A stretch of DNA of 64,000 nt from RUG100 sp050953425 (GCA_050953425.1 JBMNMQ010000007.1:1-64000); one strand, 5' to 3'. Shown: positions 25,081-34,196, numbered from the stretch's first letter. Program-made: numbers and translations. The notes: a model not told the origin generated them from the sequence alone.

Positions 25081-27177
25081 ATGGAGACCTTTCGTAATCG
25101 TGTAATTGAGATCCGACAGCAGGAAATCGCCGCCGAGGCGGAGCGAATTTTCATGGGCATGGACGGCCTTGCGGAGAACGGCAGAGCGTTTAGCAGCGTG
25201 CGGGAGCGGGGCCGGCAGGTACGTGCCCGTCTCGCCGGTGCCGGACACATTCGTCCCCGCATTGTGCTCAGCGCCTTTCCCGAGGTCTGCTTGTCCGACA
25301 GGACGCTGACGATCGGGGGCGTGCAGCTGACCTGCCCGGCCTTTTCTCAGATTGCGCTGCAGCAGGTGAAGGGGGCCGTGGTCTTTTTCTTCAGTGCCGG
25401 CGATTTCAGACTCCCCGACGATCCGATGCCGGATCAGCTGCTGGCGGATATGTGGGGAACCGCTTTCGCCGAAGCACTGCAGCACCGTATCGGTGTACGG
25501 CTGTCCGACAGCATGCGGCTCAGTGATGCTTTCGGCCCCGGATATTACGGCATGGATGCCGCGCAGATCCGGGATCTGGCGCGGCTGGCCGATCCCGCGG
25601 CGATTGATCTGACGCTGCTGGAGAGCGGCGCTCTGGAGCCGGTGAAATCCGGCTGCGGTCTTTTTTTCGAAGTAAGCGACGAATACACGGCGCTCGATAC
25701 GGCCTGTCTCGGCTGCCGCGGTGCGTCGGAAAACTGCGGCCTCTGCAGCGTCAGGGAAAAGCGTGACGCGGCGAAGCAGGACAAACTGTTTATCTGTACC
25801 GGCCGCTGTGCGCAGTGCGGCCGCTGTCGCAGCGGGAGTGCGGCAGCCGGCGCTGACGAAAGCAAAGCCGACATGCTGGCGCTGCCTGAAGATTTTCGCC
25901 CGGAGACCGACGAACAGGGATATGCGGCGGCCTTCGACATCGGCACAACGACCGTAGTCGGCATGCTCTGGGACATCCCGCGGGGGAAGCTGCTGGCTTC
26001 CCGTGCCGGGACCAATCCGCAGGTAACGTTCGGCCGGGATGTGGCGGCACGCATTGCCAGCGCGGCGGAAAATCCCGAACATCTGGCGGCTCTGCACGAA
26101 CGGATCATCACCTGTCTCAATGAAATCCTCGCCGGGCTCTGCGGGCAATGCGGGGCCGCTCCCGAAGAAGTGGTGCGGGCGGTGGTCTGCGGCAATACGG
26201 CGATGTCGCATCTGTTTGCCGGATATGATCCCGCGTCGCTGGCCGGGGCGCCGTTTCGACCCGCTTACACCGGAACAAAGCTGTTTTCTGCCGGGGAACT
26301 GGGCTTGTCGATGCGCGGCGACGCGCCGGTCATGCTGACCGCGAATATTGCCGGTCATGTCGGCGGAGATATCTCTGCCGGAATTCTGGCGACACGTATG
26401 CTGGAGCAGACGGGACAGACGCTGTTCTTCGATATCGGCACCAATGGGGAAATCGTTTTCAGCGGCGGCGGACGGCACCTGGTCTGTTCCGCCGCAGCCG
26501 GACCGGCGTTTGAAGGCGCCGCCATTCATCAGGGGATGCGGGCGGCGCCGGGCGCGATCGACCGGGTTCGCTTCAGCCATGACGGGGTCGATTTTCATGT
26601 GCTCGGCGGCGTGCCGCCGATCGGAATCAGCGGCTCCGGGCTCATCGATGCCGCAGCGGAACTGCTTCGTATGGAATTGATGGACCGCAGCGGCCGTCTC
26701 GCTTCACGGGAGGAGTATCTGACGGATCATCCCGACTCCGCGCTGGCGCAGCGTCTGCGGGAGCGCGGCCGCGGCCGTGAATTTCTCCTCGTCGCCCGGG
26801 AACAGGGGGAGGATCTCGTTCTGCTGCAGAACGATATTCGAGAAATCCAGCTCGCCAAGGGTGCGCTGGCGGCCGGTGCGGAAGTGCTGCTGCACAGAGC
26901 CGGAAGCCGCGTCGACAAACTGGACAAAGTGATCCTCGCCGGGGCCTTCGGCAGCCGGATCGATCCGGACAGTGCGCTTGCCATCGGCCTGCTGCCGCCG
27001 GTTCCCCGCCGCTGTATCGAGTCTGCCGGCAATGCCGCCGGCACCGGGGTGCTGATGGCTGCGGCCAGTGCCGAAGAGGCACTGAAACTGCAGCGTATCC
27101 CGGCTCAGATGGAGCATGTGGAACTGGCGGAAGATCCCGCTTTTCAGACGCTGTTTCTGCGCCATATGTCCTTTTAA
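25081..27177 (+). CDS. ASKHA ATPase with MetH-activation-like domain: corrinoid protein reactivator
   Basis: 698 residues in three parts. (1) About 60-205 resembles the vitamin B12-dependent methionine synthase activation (AdoMet-binding) domain, with FGPGYYGMDAAQI and ESGALEPVKSGCGLFF in the expected order. (2) At about 209-250 a Cys-rich segment (CLGC, CGLC, CTGRCAQCGRC) could hold one or two iron-sulfur clusters. (3) From about 283 to the end is the DUF4445/ASKHA ATPase seen in RACo/RamA-type activators, with FDIGTTTVVGM, FDIGTNGEI and AGAFGSRIDPD. The usual N-terminal [2Fe-2S] ferredoxin domain of RACo is absent. Inferred role: ATP-driven reductive repair of an inactive cob(II)alamin enzyme. 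ATG 25081 follows GGAGGAGAACG. A cobalamin riboswitch operon lies directly downstream. Target protein unknown. Confidence 0.75.
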   Translation: METFRNRVIEIRQQEIAAEAERIFMGMDGLAENGRAFSSVRERGRQVRARLAGAGHIRPRIVLSAFPEVCLSDRTLTIGGVQLTCPAFSQIALQQVKGAVVFFFSAGDFRLPDDPMPDQLLADMWGTAFAEALQHRIGVRLSDSMRLSDAFGPGYYGMDAAQIRDLARLADPAAIDLTLLESGALEPVKSGCGLFFEVSDEYTALDTACLGCRGASENCGLCSVREKRDAAKQDKLFICTGRCAQCGRCRSGSAAAGADESKADMLALPEDFRPETDEQGYAAAFDIGTTTVVGMLWDIPRGKLLASRAGTNPQVTFGRDVAARIASAAENPEHLAALHERIITCLNEILAGLCGQCGAAPEEVVRAVVCGNTAMSHLFAGYDPASLAGAPFRPAYTGTKLFSAGELGLSMRGDAPVMLTANIAGHVGGDISAGILATRMLEQTGQTLFFDIGTNGEIVFSGGGRHLVCSAAAGPAFEGAAIHQGMRAAPGAIDRVRFSHDGVDFHVLGGVPPIGISGSGLIDAAAELLRMELMDRSGRLASREEYLTDHPDSALAQRLRERGRGREFLLVAREQGEDLVLLQNDIREIQLAKGALAAGAEVLLHRAGSRVDKLDKVILAGAFGSRIDPDSALAIGLLPPVPRRCIESAGNAAGTGVLMAAASAEEALKLQRIPAQMEHVELAEDPAFQTLFLRHMSF

Positions 27178-27200
27178 CCGCGATCCGTCGGTCAGCGAAG

Positions 27201-27232
27201 AACCGCCGCCCGGTGCCGCGCGGCGGTTTGTA
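27201..27232 (+). terminator. Hairpin terminator
   Basis: AACCGCCGC (27201-27209) pairs with GCGGCGGTT (27220-27228); only a short T-run follows. Confidence 0.6.
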
Positions 27233-27277
27233 TGTCTTGAAAATGTCCCGCTATTTTTGTGAAATTTCAAAATCCCG

Positions 27278-27307
27278 CTGGCAGGATTGTCCTGAAGGCG
27301 CTATAAT
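27278..27307 (+). promoter_or_regulatory. Promoter of the cobalamin transport operon
   Basis: CTGGCA (27278-27283), 18 bases, perfect TATAAT (27302-27307), directly upstream of the riboswitch. Confidence 0.65.
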
Positions 27308-27322
27308 AATGCCATTGACAGA

Positions 27323-27508
27323 CACTGCTGGTGTGCGACATTGAAGCGCAGTCAGCTAATAGGGAAACGGGTGAAATTCCCGTGCAGACCATGCTGCCGT
27401 TACAGCCGGAAAACCTGCCAGCAGTGCGTGGTGCGGCAACAGGCTGCAGCGGTATCACGAAAGACGACGAGGAGGAGCTTCGGCTTTGTGCAGCCGCGGC
27501 TCTTTTTG
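27323..27508 (+). promoter_or_regulatory. Cobalamin riboswitch with terminator platform
   Basis: The closing stem P1 is a perfect 9-bp pair, CACTGCTGG (27323-27331) with CCAGCAGTG (27418-27426). Inside lie GGGAAACGGGTGAAATTCCC and CATGCTGCCGTTACAGCC, the B12-box core. The aptamer is compact (about 104 nt), more like the small Cbl-II class. Downstream a strong terminator forms: GAGC, CGGCT, loop TTGTGC, AGCCG, GCTC, then TTTTT (27475-27507). Corrinoid binding should terminate transcription before ecfT. Confidence 0.85.
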
Positions 27509-27523
27509 TTTGGAGGAGAAGTT

Positions 27524-28375
27524 TTGCGCAGAGATGTTTTGGATCAGTCTCATCCGCTCGCAGCATTCATCTGGTTTGCGGTGATGCTGGTGCTGACCGT
27601 GGTGCTGTTTCATCCCCTGGCCCTGCTGCTGTCGCTGGCCGGGGCGCTGGCTTACGGCATCCGGCTGCACGGCCGCCGGGCGGTAAAATATTTCTTCGTG
27701 CTGCCGCTGCCGGTGGCGGCGGTGATGGCGGCGGTCAACGTGCTCTTTGTCCACCGCGGCGTCACGGTTCTCGCTTATCTGGGCAGCAGTCCGCTGACGA
27801 AGGAGGCGCTGGTGTACGGCTGCTGCGCCGGTCTGATGACGGCGGCGGTTCTGATGTGGTTCTACTGTATCACGCTGGTGATGACGAGCGATAAGTTCAC
27901 GGATCTGTTCGGCCGCGTGATGCCGTCGGCGTCCCTGATGTTGACGATGACGATGCGCTTTGTGCCGCATTTTGCCGGGCAGGCCCGGCGCATCCGCGAG
28001 GCGCGCCGGGCGATGGGCTGCGGCGACGGCGACGGAGTGCGCGGCGGTCTCAAGACGATCTCGGTGATGACGACCTGGGCGCTGGAAAACTCCATCGAGA
28101 CCGCGGATTCGATGAAGGCGCGCGGCTACGGCCGCAGCGGGCGCACCAGCTACTCGATCTTCCGCCGCCAGGGCCGCGACATCGCGCTGCTCTGCGCGAC
28201 GGCGGTCTGTGCCGCGGCGGCCTGCCTGGGCCGGATCAAAATCGTCTGCTATCCGCTGATCAGCCTCAGCGGCAGTACACCGGGCCTGACGGCATTCGGC
28301 ATTCTCTGCGCCATGCCGGCGGCGCTCGATCTCTGGGAGGAACTGCGATGGCGGTATTTACAGTCGAACATCTGA
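27524..28375 (+). CDS. ecfT: ECF transporter T component (EcfT/CbiQ family)
   Basis: 283-residue membrane scaffold connecting the S component to the ATPases. Several hydrophobic helices span about residues 10-110 and 225-265. The cytoplasmic coupling helices carry the two Ala-Arg-rich motifs, EARRAMG and MKARGYG, diagnostic of EcfT. A TTG start at 27524 is preferred: GGAGGAG lies 5 bases upstream. The open frame further 5' runs through the riboswitch terminator. The 3' end overlaps the ATPase gene by 28 bases. With the riboswitch in front, the imported substrate is predicted to be cobalamin or a corrinoid precursor. Confidence 0.88.
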   Translation: MRRDVLDQSHPLAAFIWFAVMLVLTVVLFHPLALLLSLAGALAYGIRLHGRRAVKYFFVLPLPVAAVMAAVNVLFVHRGVTVLAYLGSSPLTKEALVYGCCAGLMTAAVLMWFYCITLVMTSDKFTDLFGRVMPSASLMLTMTMRFVPHFAGQARRIREARRAMGCGDGDGVRGGLKTISVMTTWALENSIETADSMKARGYGRSGRTSYSIFRRQGRDIALLCATAVCAAAACLGRIKIVCYPLISLSGSTPGLTAFGILCAMPAALDLWEELRWRYLQSNI

Positions 28376-30120
28376 GCTTTGCGTATCCGGGGCGGGAACG
28401 TCCGGCGCTCGACGACGTCTCCTTCAGCGTCGAACGCGGCGAGATGATCACGCTCTGCGGCCGCAGCGGCAGCGGCAAGACGACGCTGATGCGTCTGCTC
28501 AAGCCGTCGCTGGCGCCGCACGGGCGGCGGCAGGGCCGCATTATCTGGCGGCCGGACGTGCCGGCGAAAGAAGATCCGGACACACAGATGGACGGACAGA
28601 AAGGCGGGCGGCCGCACAGGCGGCCGGGCGTGAAAGCGAAACCATCGCCGGGCAGCGGAGCCCGACGGGGCGCCGGCGCCGGCGATGCCATGGACCGCGC
28701 CGTCGGCTTTGTGCTGCAGAATCCGGAGAACCAGATCGTCACCGACAAGGTCTGGCACGAGCTGGCCTTCGGCCCGGAAAATCTCGGCTGGGACAATCGC
28801 ACGATCCGCGTACGGGTGGCGGAGATGGCGAGCTACTTCGGCATCCAGAACTGGTTCCGCCGCGACGTCAGCGAGCTTTCCGGCGGGCAGAAGCAGCTGC
28901 TCAACCTGGCCGCCGTGCTGGTTATGCGCCCGGACGTACTGCTGCTGGATGAACCGACGGCACAGCTGGATCCGATCGCCGCCGGCGAATTCATCGATAC
29001 GGTGCGCAAGATCAATCGCGAGACCGGCCTCACCGTGATCCTCACCGAGCATCGTCTCGACAGCGTACTGCCGCAGTCGGACCGCATGCTGGTGCTGGAT
29101 GAGGGAAAGCTGCTGGTCGACGCCGCGCCGGCGGACGGCGCCGCACTGCTGGCGCAGCGGCGGCACGAAATGTTCCGCTCGATGCCGGCACCGGTGCAGG
29201 CGTACGGCATGGTCTATGAACGCGGTCTGGCCGGGGAGGGACGCTGTCCGCTCGACATCCGCGACGGCCGCCGCTGGCTGGAGAACCTCTTTGCCGGACG
29301 GGAGATCGCCGTGCCCGCACTGACGCGCGGCCGCGACGAAAAAGCGGCCGCAGCGGAAGAGGTGATCCGTCTCGACAACGTCTGGTTCCGCTACAGCCGT
29401 CAGGGCGACGACGTGATCCGCGGCCTTTCCTGCCGCATCTACCGCGGCGAATGCTTTGCCGTTGTGGGCGGCAACGGCACCGGCAAGACGACGATGCTGA
29501 AGCTGCTCGCCGGCATTCTGCGCCCCTATCGCGGCCGCATTCGCAGCGGCGGGCGGAAGATTCTGATGCTGCCGCAGGATCCGCAGACGGTCTTTGCCTG
29601 TGACACCGTGCGCGGGGAGCTGGAGGAGATGAGCGAGGACGAAGCGGCGATCCGGCGCACGGCGGAACTGATGGAAATCGAACCGCTGCTGACCTCGCAC
29701 CCCTACGACATCTCTGGCGGCGAACAGCAGCGGGCGGCGCTGGCCAAGATGCTGCTGGCGGATCCCGAAGTCATTCTCCTCGACGAGCCGACGAAGGGGA
29801 TGGACAACGCCTTCAAGGACAAGCTGGGGACGATCTTCGAGCGCCTCAAGGAAGAGGGGAAGACACTGGTACTGGTCAGCCACGATATCGAATTCTGCGG
29901 CAGCCGGGCCGACCGCTGCGCGATGTTCTTTGATGGCAGCATCACCACCGAGGGGAAGCCGGATGACTTTTTCGCCGGCAGCAGCTTCTACACGACGGCG
30001 GCCAACCGCATGTCCGCCGGGCTCTTCCGCAACGCCATCACCCCCGGCGATCTGGCCGAGCTGGTGATCCGCAACCGCGGGAACGATCTGACCGGAACGG
30101 ACGGGGAGGCGGGACGATGA
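28348..30120 (+). CDS. Fused ECF ATPase (A1-A2)
   Basis: 590 residues with two complete ABC domains, replacing separate EcfA1 and EcfA2. Domain 1 has Walker A GRSGSGKTT (38-46), Q-loop in LQNPENQ (about 123-129), signature LSGGQKQ and Walker B LLLDEP. Domain 2 starts near 345, with Walker A GGNGTGKTT, signature ISGGEQQR and Walker B ILLDEP. Between Walker A and the Q-loop of domain 1 there is a polar, Gly/Arg/Lys-rich insertion (about 70-113) not expected in this fold. The low-complexity sequence looks like an expanded surface loop. The start overlaps ecfT by 28 bases and the stop overlaps the S-component gene (ATGA). Confidence 0.9.
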   Translation: MAVFTVEHLSFAYPGRERPALDDVSFSVERGEMITLCGRSGSGKTTLMRLLKPSLAPHGRRQGRIIWRPDVPAKEDPDTQMDGQKGGRPHRRPGVKAKPSPGSGARRGAGAGDAMDRAVGFVLQNPENQIVTDKVWHELAFGPENLGWDNRTIRVRVAEMASYFGIQNWFRRDVSELSGGQKQLLNLAAVLVMRPDVLLLDEPTAQLDPIAAGEFIDTVRKINRETGLTVILTEHRLDSVLPQSDRMLVLDEGKLLVDAAPADGAALLAQRRHEMFRSMPAPVQAYGMVYERGLAGEGRCPLDIRDGRRWLENLFAGREIAVPALTRGRDEKAAAAEEVIRLDNVWFRYSRQGDDVIRGLSCRIYRGECFAVVGGNGTGKTTMLKLLAGILRPYRGRIRSGGRKILMLPQDPQTVFACDTVRGELEEMSEDEAAIRRTAELMEIEPLLTSHPYDISGGEQQRAALAKMLLADPEVILLDEPTKGMDNAFKDKLGTIFERLKEEGKTLVLVSHDIEFCGSRADRCAMFFDGSITTEGKPDDFFAGSSFYTTAANRMSAGLFRNAITPGDLAELVIRNRGNDLTGTDGEAGR

Positions 30121-30764
30121 ATATGCGGCTGATTGTGATCATTGCGGCCATTCTCTCGCTGGTGCCCGGATTCGTGTACTTTGAACGAAAGAAGCCGGGC
30201 GCCCGCTGGATTGTGCTGCTGACCGTGCTGACCGCGCTGGCGGTGGCCGGCCGTGCCGCCTTCTTCATGGTGCCCTTCTTCAAGCCGGTGCTCGCCTTTG
30301 CGATCATCGCCGGCATGGCGCTGGGCCCCAACGCCGGCTTTGTCGTCGGCTCGATGACGGCGCTGGTTTCGAATTTCATCTTCGGCCAGGGGCCGTGGAC
30401 TGTCTTTCAGATGATCGCCTGGGGACTGGTCGGACTGATCGCCGGGCTGCTCTTTGCCCGCCATCCGGCGATGGGAAAGACGCCGGTAATGATGATTTAC
30501 GGTTTTATCTCCGCCTTCCTGATCCACGGCGTGATCACGGATCTCTGGACCATCTTTTTCCTCAACGATCATCCGACGCCGGGCACGGTGCTGTCGGTCT
30601 ACGGCGCGGCGCTGGTGCCCGATGCGATTCTCGGCGGCGCGACGGCTTTCTTCCTGCTGATCCTGGGAAAGCCGATCGTGAAGAAAATTGAACGGATCAA
30701 AATGAAATACGGAATGGAGGAACAACATGGAGAGACAGAGATTTGGCAGGACGGTGCGGCCTGA
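30117..30764 (+). CDS. ECF transporter S component, predicted corrinoid-specific
   Basis: 215-residue integral membrane protein with about six helices. The segment GPNAGFVVGSMTALVSNFIFGQGPWTVFQM followed by IAWGLVGLIAGLLF is typical of ECF S components of the cobalamin/CbrT-like group. The C-terminus is a basic/charged cytoplasmic tail. ATG 30117 overlaps the ATPase stop by 4 bases; ATG 30123 is an alternative. Its end overlaps the next gene by 38 bases. Cobalamin specificity is inferred from the riboswitch and neighbours, not from binding residues. Confidence 0.8.
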   Translation: MNMRLIVIIAAILSLVPGFVYFERKKPGARWIVLLTVLTALAVAGRAAFFMVPFFKPVLAFAIIAGMALGPNAGFVVGSMTALVSNFIFGQGPWTVFQMIAWGLVGLIAGLLFARHPAMGKTPVMMIYGFISAFLIHGVITDLWTIFFLNDHPTPGTVLSVYGAALVPDAILGGATAFFLLILGKPIVKKIERIKMKYGMEEQHGETEIWQDGAA

Positions 30765-32658
30765 AGCGCGACGGCTTTGGGCGGCGCGGCGCGGCTTTTT
30801 TCTGCTCCTGGCCCTGCTGCTGGCGGCGGCGATGCTGCTGCCGGCCGGCGCGGAAGCGGCGGTGACGACGGCCAAAACGCCGAACACGCTCGGTCAGACG
30901 CGGCTCGCCTGGCAGAAAAAATTCGGTTCCGGCAGCGGCATGGCGATGGTGGCGTCGACCCCGCCGCTGTGCGTCGGCGACGTCCTCTACGTCGGCATGA
31001 ACAAGAAAATCTACCGGCTCAGCCGCAGCGACGGCAGCGAACAGAAAGCCAGCGAGACGCTGGCGGGCGATATGGGGTACGCCACCCTGCCGCTGACCTT
31101 TGATCAGGGCACGGGGCGGATCTTCGCGGCCGTGCAGAAAACCGAAAGCGGCAGCAAATATACGACTCTGACTTGTCTGGATGCCGAGACGCTGGAGATC
31201 CTCTGGACCAGCAGCTGGTTCAAGGGTCAGAACCTCTGCCCGGTGACGGTGATCGACGGCCGCGCCTATACCGGCACCTGGCGGCAGACGCGCGAGAGCG
31301 GCAAACTGGTAAGCCGGGGCTGCTACTTCTGCGTCGACGCAGGGGCGGCAAAGACGGACAGAGAAGTTGCGCCTATCTGGGAGACGAGCGCAGAGGACAG
31401 CACCGGCTACTACTGGGCCGGCGCCGTGAAAACCGGAAAGTACGTCATCTTCGGCAGCGACAACGGCGTGGTTTACTCGATCGCCGCCGACGCGGGTTCC
31501 TGGTCACCGAAGACCTGTGACGAGCTGGCGCAGAGCGGCAGTGAAAACGGCGTGATCCGCTCGACACCGGCCGTAGTGAGCGCGGAGATCGGCGGGGGAA
31601 GCGGCGACAGCGTCTATCTGACGTGCAGAAACGGCAGCGCGGGAAAGCTGGCCCGCCTGACGGTGGACAGCGACGGAACGCCCGTGCTGCAGGACAGCAC
31701 GGCGCTCACGGCCGGTTCGACCAATACGCCGGTGGTGGTGCCGTCGGCAGCGCAGATGTATTTCGGCACCGACAACGGCACAGTCTGCCGCGTCGATCCT
31801 GCCAAAGCGGCTTCCGCAGGGCTGAGCGGGGCGGTGACCGAGCTGGACAAGGCGCCTGGTGCAATCAAGGGAGAAATTCTCGCCTCGACCGGCAACGAAG
31901 AAGAAGTCGATCTCTATATGACCTGCAACGACAGCACCGGCGGCATCTATATGATTCGTCTGGACGCAGCCGGTACGAAGAAACAGGCGGCGGGCATGAC
32001 GTTTTATCCCGCTTACCCCGAGTACTGCACCAGTACGCTGACGGCGGGCGCGGACGGCACGCTCTATTACAGGAACGATGCCCTCTACCTGATGGCGGTG
32101 CAGGACGGTCTGGACAAGAGCGCCCCCGGGAGCATCGGCGTCAAAGCCGTCAATTACCGGCAGGCCAGGATCACCTGGAGCCCCTGCGGCAATGCGAAAA
32201 GCTATCAGGTGTACCGCTCGACGCATGTCTCCTCGGGATGGAAAAAGGCGGCCGAGGTGAGCGGCAGATCTCTGACGCAGAACGGTCTGAAGACCGGCAC
32301 CCGCTATTATTACAAGGTTCGTGCGGTGCTCAGCGGCGGCGTCTGCAGCAGCTTCTCGGCAGTCAAATCGGTGCGGACGGCGCTGCGGGCACCGGCATCG
32401 ATCAGGACAAAGGCCGGAAAGAGGAAGATCACCCTCCGGTGGAGCCGGGTTGCCGGCGCCTCCGGCTACCGGATTTATCGCGCCGCGAAAAAGAACGGCA
32501 GATACAAGTGCGTGAAAAAGTGCAGATCGGCAAAGTGGACCGACAAGAAGCTGAAACGCCATCGCCGCTATTATTACAAAGTGCGCGCTTATCGCGCCGT
32601 TGACGGCAGAACCGTCTGCGGCGGCTGGTCGAAGATCAGCGGCACAAAAGCAAAGTGA
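30727..32658 (+). CDS. Secreted PQQ-like beta-propeller with two FN3 domains
   Basis: 643 residues. Signal peptide: basic n-region, then a long hydrophobic stretch (about 23-41) ending AGAEA. Residues about 50-470 consist of repeated strands of the outer-membrane/quinoprotein propeller style (VGDVLYVGMNKKIYRLSRSDG, CLDAETLEILWTSSWFKG, YVIFGSDNGVVYSI, MYFGTDNGTVCRV, GTLYYRNDALYLM). Two FN3-like repeats follow (about 475-555 and 557-640), the second with the clostridial pattern ASGYRIYRAAKKNGRY. There is no sorting signal or transmembrane anchor. GGAGG precedes ATG 30727, inside the S-component frame, so it is translated with the transporter. Inferred role: extracellular corrinoid binding; this is unproven. 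Confidence 0.72.
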   Translation: MERQRFGRTVRPEARRLWAARRGFFLLLALLLAAAMLLPAGAEAAVTTAKTPNTLGQTRLAWQKKFGSGSGMAMVASTPPLCVGDVLYVGMNKKIYRLSRSDGSEQKASETLAGDMGYATLPLTFDQGTGRIFAAVQKTESGSKYTTLTCLDAETLEILWTSSWFKGQNLCPVTVIDGRAYTGTWRQTRESGKLVSRGCYFCVDAGAAKTDREVAPIWETSAEDSTGYYWAGAVKTGKYVIFGSDNGVVYSIAADAGSWSPKTCDELAQSGSENGVIRSTPAVVSAEIGGGSGDSVYLTCRNGSAGKLARLTVDSDGTPVLQDSTALTAGSTNTPVVVPSAAQMYFGTDNGTVCRVDPAKAASAGLSGAVTELDKAPGAIKGEILASTGNEEEVDLYMTCNDSTGGIYMIRLDAAGTKKQAAGMTFYPAYPEYCTSTLTAGADGTLYYRNDALYLMAVQDGLDKSAPGSIGVKAVNYRQARITWSPCGNAKSYQVYRSTHVSSGWKKAAEVSGRSLTQNGLKTGTRYYYKVRAVLSGGVCSSFSAVKSVRTALRAPASIRTKAGKRKITLRWSRVAGASGYRIYRAAKKNGRYKCVKKCRSAKWTDKKLKRHRRYYYKVRAYRAVDGRTVCGGWSKISGTKAK

Positions 32659-32677
32659 CGGACGGCTGTCTTTCCGC

Positions 32678-32790
32678 GAACCTGCCGCGAGCGGCGATGC
32701 TGTGAATGAACCTGCCGCGAGCGGCGATGGCCTGAACAAATCTGCTGCGAAAAAAATATCTTTAAATGCGCCTGCCGCAATGCGGCGGGG
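32678..32790 (+). repeat. 30-bp direct repeats in the intergenic leader
   Basis: A 22-base sequence starting GAACCTGCCGCG occurs exactly at 32678-32699 and 32708-32729, with degenerate copies at about 32734 and 32768. Each copy can form a small GCCGC/GCGGC hairpin. They lie between the propeller gene and the next secreted protein. Confidence 0.85.
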
Positions 32791-32801
32791 GAGGAGGAAT
32801 T

Positions 32802-34196
32802 ATGAAACGAAGAAAAACAAAGAGCAGAATCGGCGCGGCCGTCCTGGCCCTGGCCGCGGCTCTGGCGTTCCTGCCGCTGCTGCCGGCGCAGGCCGGCGCG
32901 GCGGAGACCGGTTCGGCGAAGGTCACCGTCAGCTGCTGCAATGTCGGTGCGAAGAATCAATTCGATCTCACCCCGCGCACGCTGACGGTCAGCGGCGACA
33001 CCGCGGAACAGTACGGCTACACCGATAACGGCGACACCTCCAAGGTGACGGCGCTCGATGCCTTCGCCGCCATGCACGCGGCAAAGTACGGGGAAGCCTT
33101 TGCCGCAGGCACCGCGGAAAATTACCTGCAGTGCAGCGGCGGCTGGCTGAGCAGAGTATTCGGCGTGGAGACCATGAATATCGGCTATATGCTCAATCGC
33201 GCGACGACATCGACAACGGCCAGCGAGACGTTCCTCAATGACGGAGACACGCTGGAGATGTTCCGGTATCTGGACGACAGTACTTACAGCGACTATTATA
33301 CCGGCTTCACGAAAAACGCAGTCACGGCGTACACCGGTGAAGACGTGCAGCTGACGCTGGAGGGCGCCTGGCCTTGGGAGGGCTGGGACAAGCGGGTGAA
33401 ATTCATCGGCAGCACGGCAGAGACGACGGACAAGACAAGAAAGGCGGTCGTGACGGCGGCGACGGTGGCCGACGATGGTTCGCTGACGTCGATCGAGGGC
33501 GCGGCGCCGGACGCGGAGGGCCTGATCACACTCAAATTCGACAAACCCGGAACCTATCACATTTCAGCTTCCGGCACCGTGAATCGCGAATCCGGGTTTG
33601 AAAGCTGCCCGATCACCCTGCCGTGGTGCACGGTGACGGTCCGCGATCGCGCACCGGCGGCGCCGGAGGTCAGTGCCGCCGGCAGCACCTGGAACAGCAT
33701 CAAGGTGAAGTGGCAGAAGGTGCAGGGCGCAAAGAGCTATCGCATCTGCCGCGCGGCGAAAAAATCCGGCAGCTATCGGAAAATGGCCGAAGTTGCCGGC
33801 ACTTCCTGGACCGACAAGGGGCTGACCACCGGAAAGCACTTTTACTACAAGGTCTGCGCCGTCAACGGCAGCGCGGTCAGCGCCTTCTCCAACTCCGATT
33901 ACGCTCGCTGCGTGCCGCACCGGCCGGAGCTGAAGAGCGCCAAAGCCGGCAGAGGCAGTGTGAAACTCAGCTGGACGAAGGTGAAGGGAGCCGGCGGCTA
34001 CGCGATTTATCAGGCAGCGAAGAAAAACGGCAGATACAGCAGGGTCAGGCGCGTCGGCGGCAGTAAAACCGCTGCCGTTGTCAAAGGCCTTCGCAGCGGC
34101 CGGAACCGATACTACAAGGTGCGCGCCTTTAAGAGTGTGAAGGGCAGGAAGATCTTCACCAGAGGGAGCGACGCGCGCCGCTGCAAGGTAAAATAA
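32802..34196 (+). CDS. Secreted protein with DUF4430-like domain and two FN3 domains
   Basis: 464 residues. Signal peptide (1-36) ends PAQAGA. Residues about 37-165 look like an enlarged DUF4430 (transcobalamin C-terminal-like) domain. They have a TLTVSGDT turn, a CSGGWLSRVFG segment where DUF4430 has its glycine-rich W/Y-N stretch, and a closing DGDTLEMFRYLDD strand. A middle region (about 166-285) contains an Ig-like strand pair ending PITLPWCTVTVRD. Two FN3-like repeats (about 290-375 and 378-462) close the protein. GGAGGAGGAAT precedes ATG 32802. No anchor is visible; the basic FN3 tail may bind the wall. The DUF4430 call is by pattern and less certain than for the next gene. Confidence 0.65.
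   Translation: MKRRKTKSRIGAAVLALAAALAFLPLLPAQAGAAETGSAKVTVSCCNVGAKNQFDLTPRTLTVSGDTAEQYGYTDNGDTSKVTALDAFAAMHAAKYGEAFAAGTAENYLQCSGGWLSRVFGVETMNIGYMLNRATTSTTASETFLNDGDTLEMFRYLDDSTYSDYYTGFTKNAVTAYTGEDVQLTLEGAWPWEGWDKRVKFIGSTAETTDKTRKAVVTAATVADDGSLTSIEGAAPDAEGLITLKFDKPGTYHISASGTVNRESGFESCPITLPWCTVTVRDRAPAAPEVSAAGSTWNSIKVKWQKVQGAKSYRICRAAKKSGSYRKMAEVAGTSWTDKGLTTGKHFYYKVCAVNGSAVSAFSNSDYARCVPHRPELKSAKAGRGSVKLSWTKVKGAGGYAIYQAAKKNGRYSRVRRVGGSKTAAVVKGLRSGRNRYYKVRAFKSVKGRKIFTRGSDARRCKVK

Noticed and set aside
27341..27523. N-terminal extension of EcfT
   Set aside because: Lies inside the riboswitch and its terminator; the TTG at 27524 has a proper ribosome site and begins the family-conserved region.
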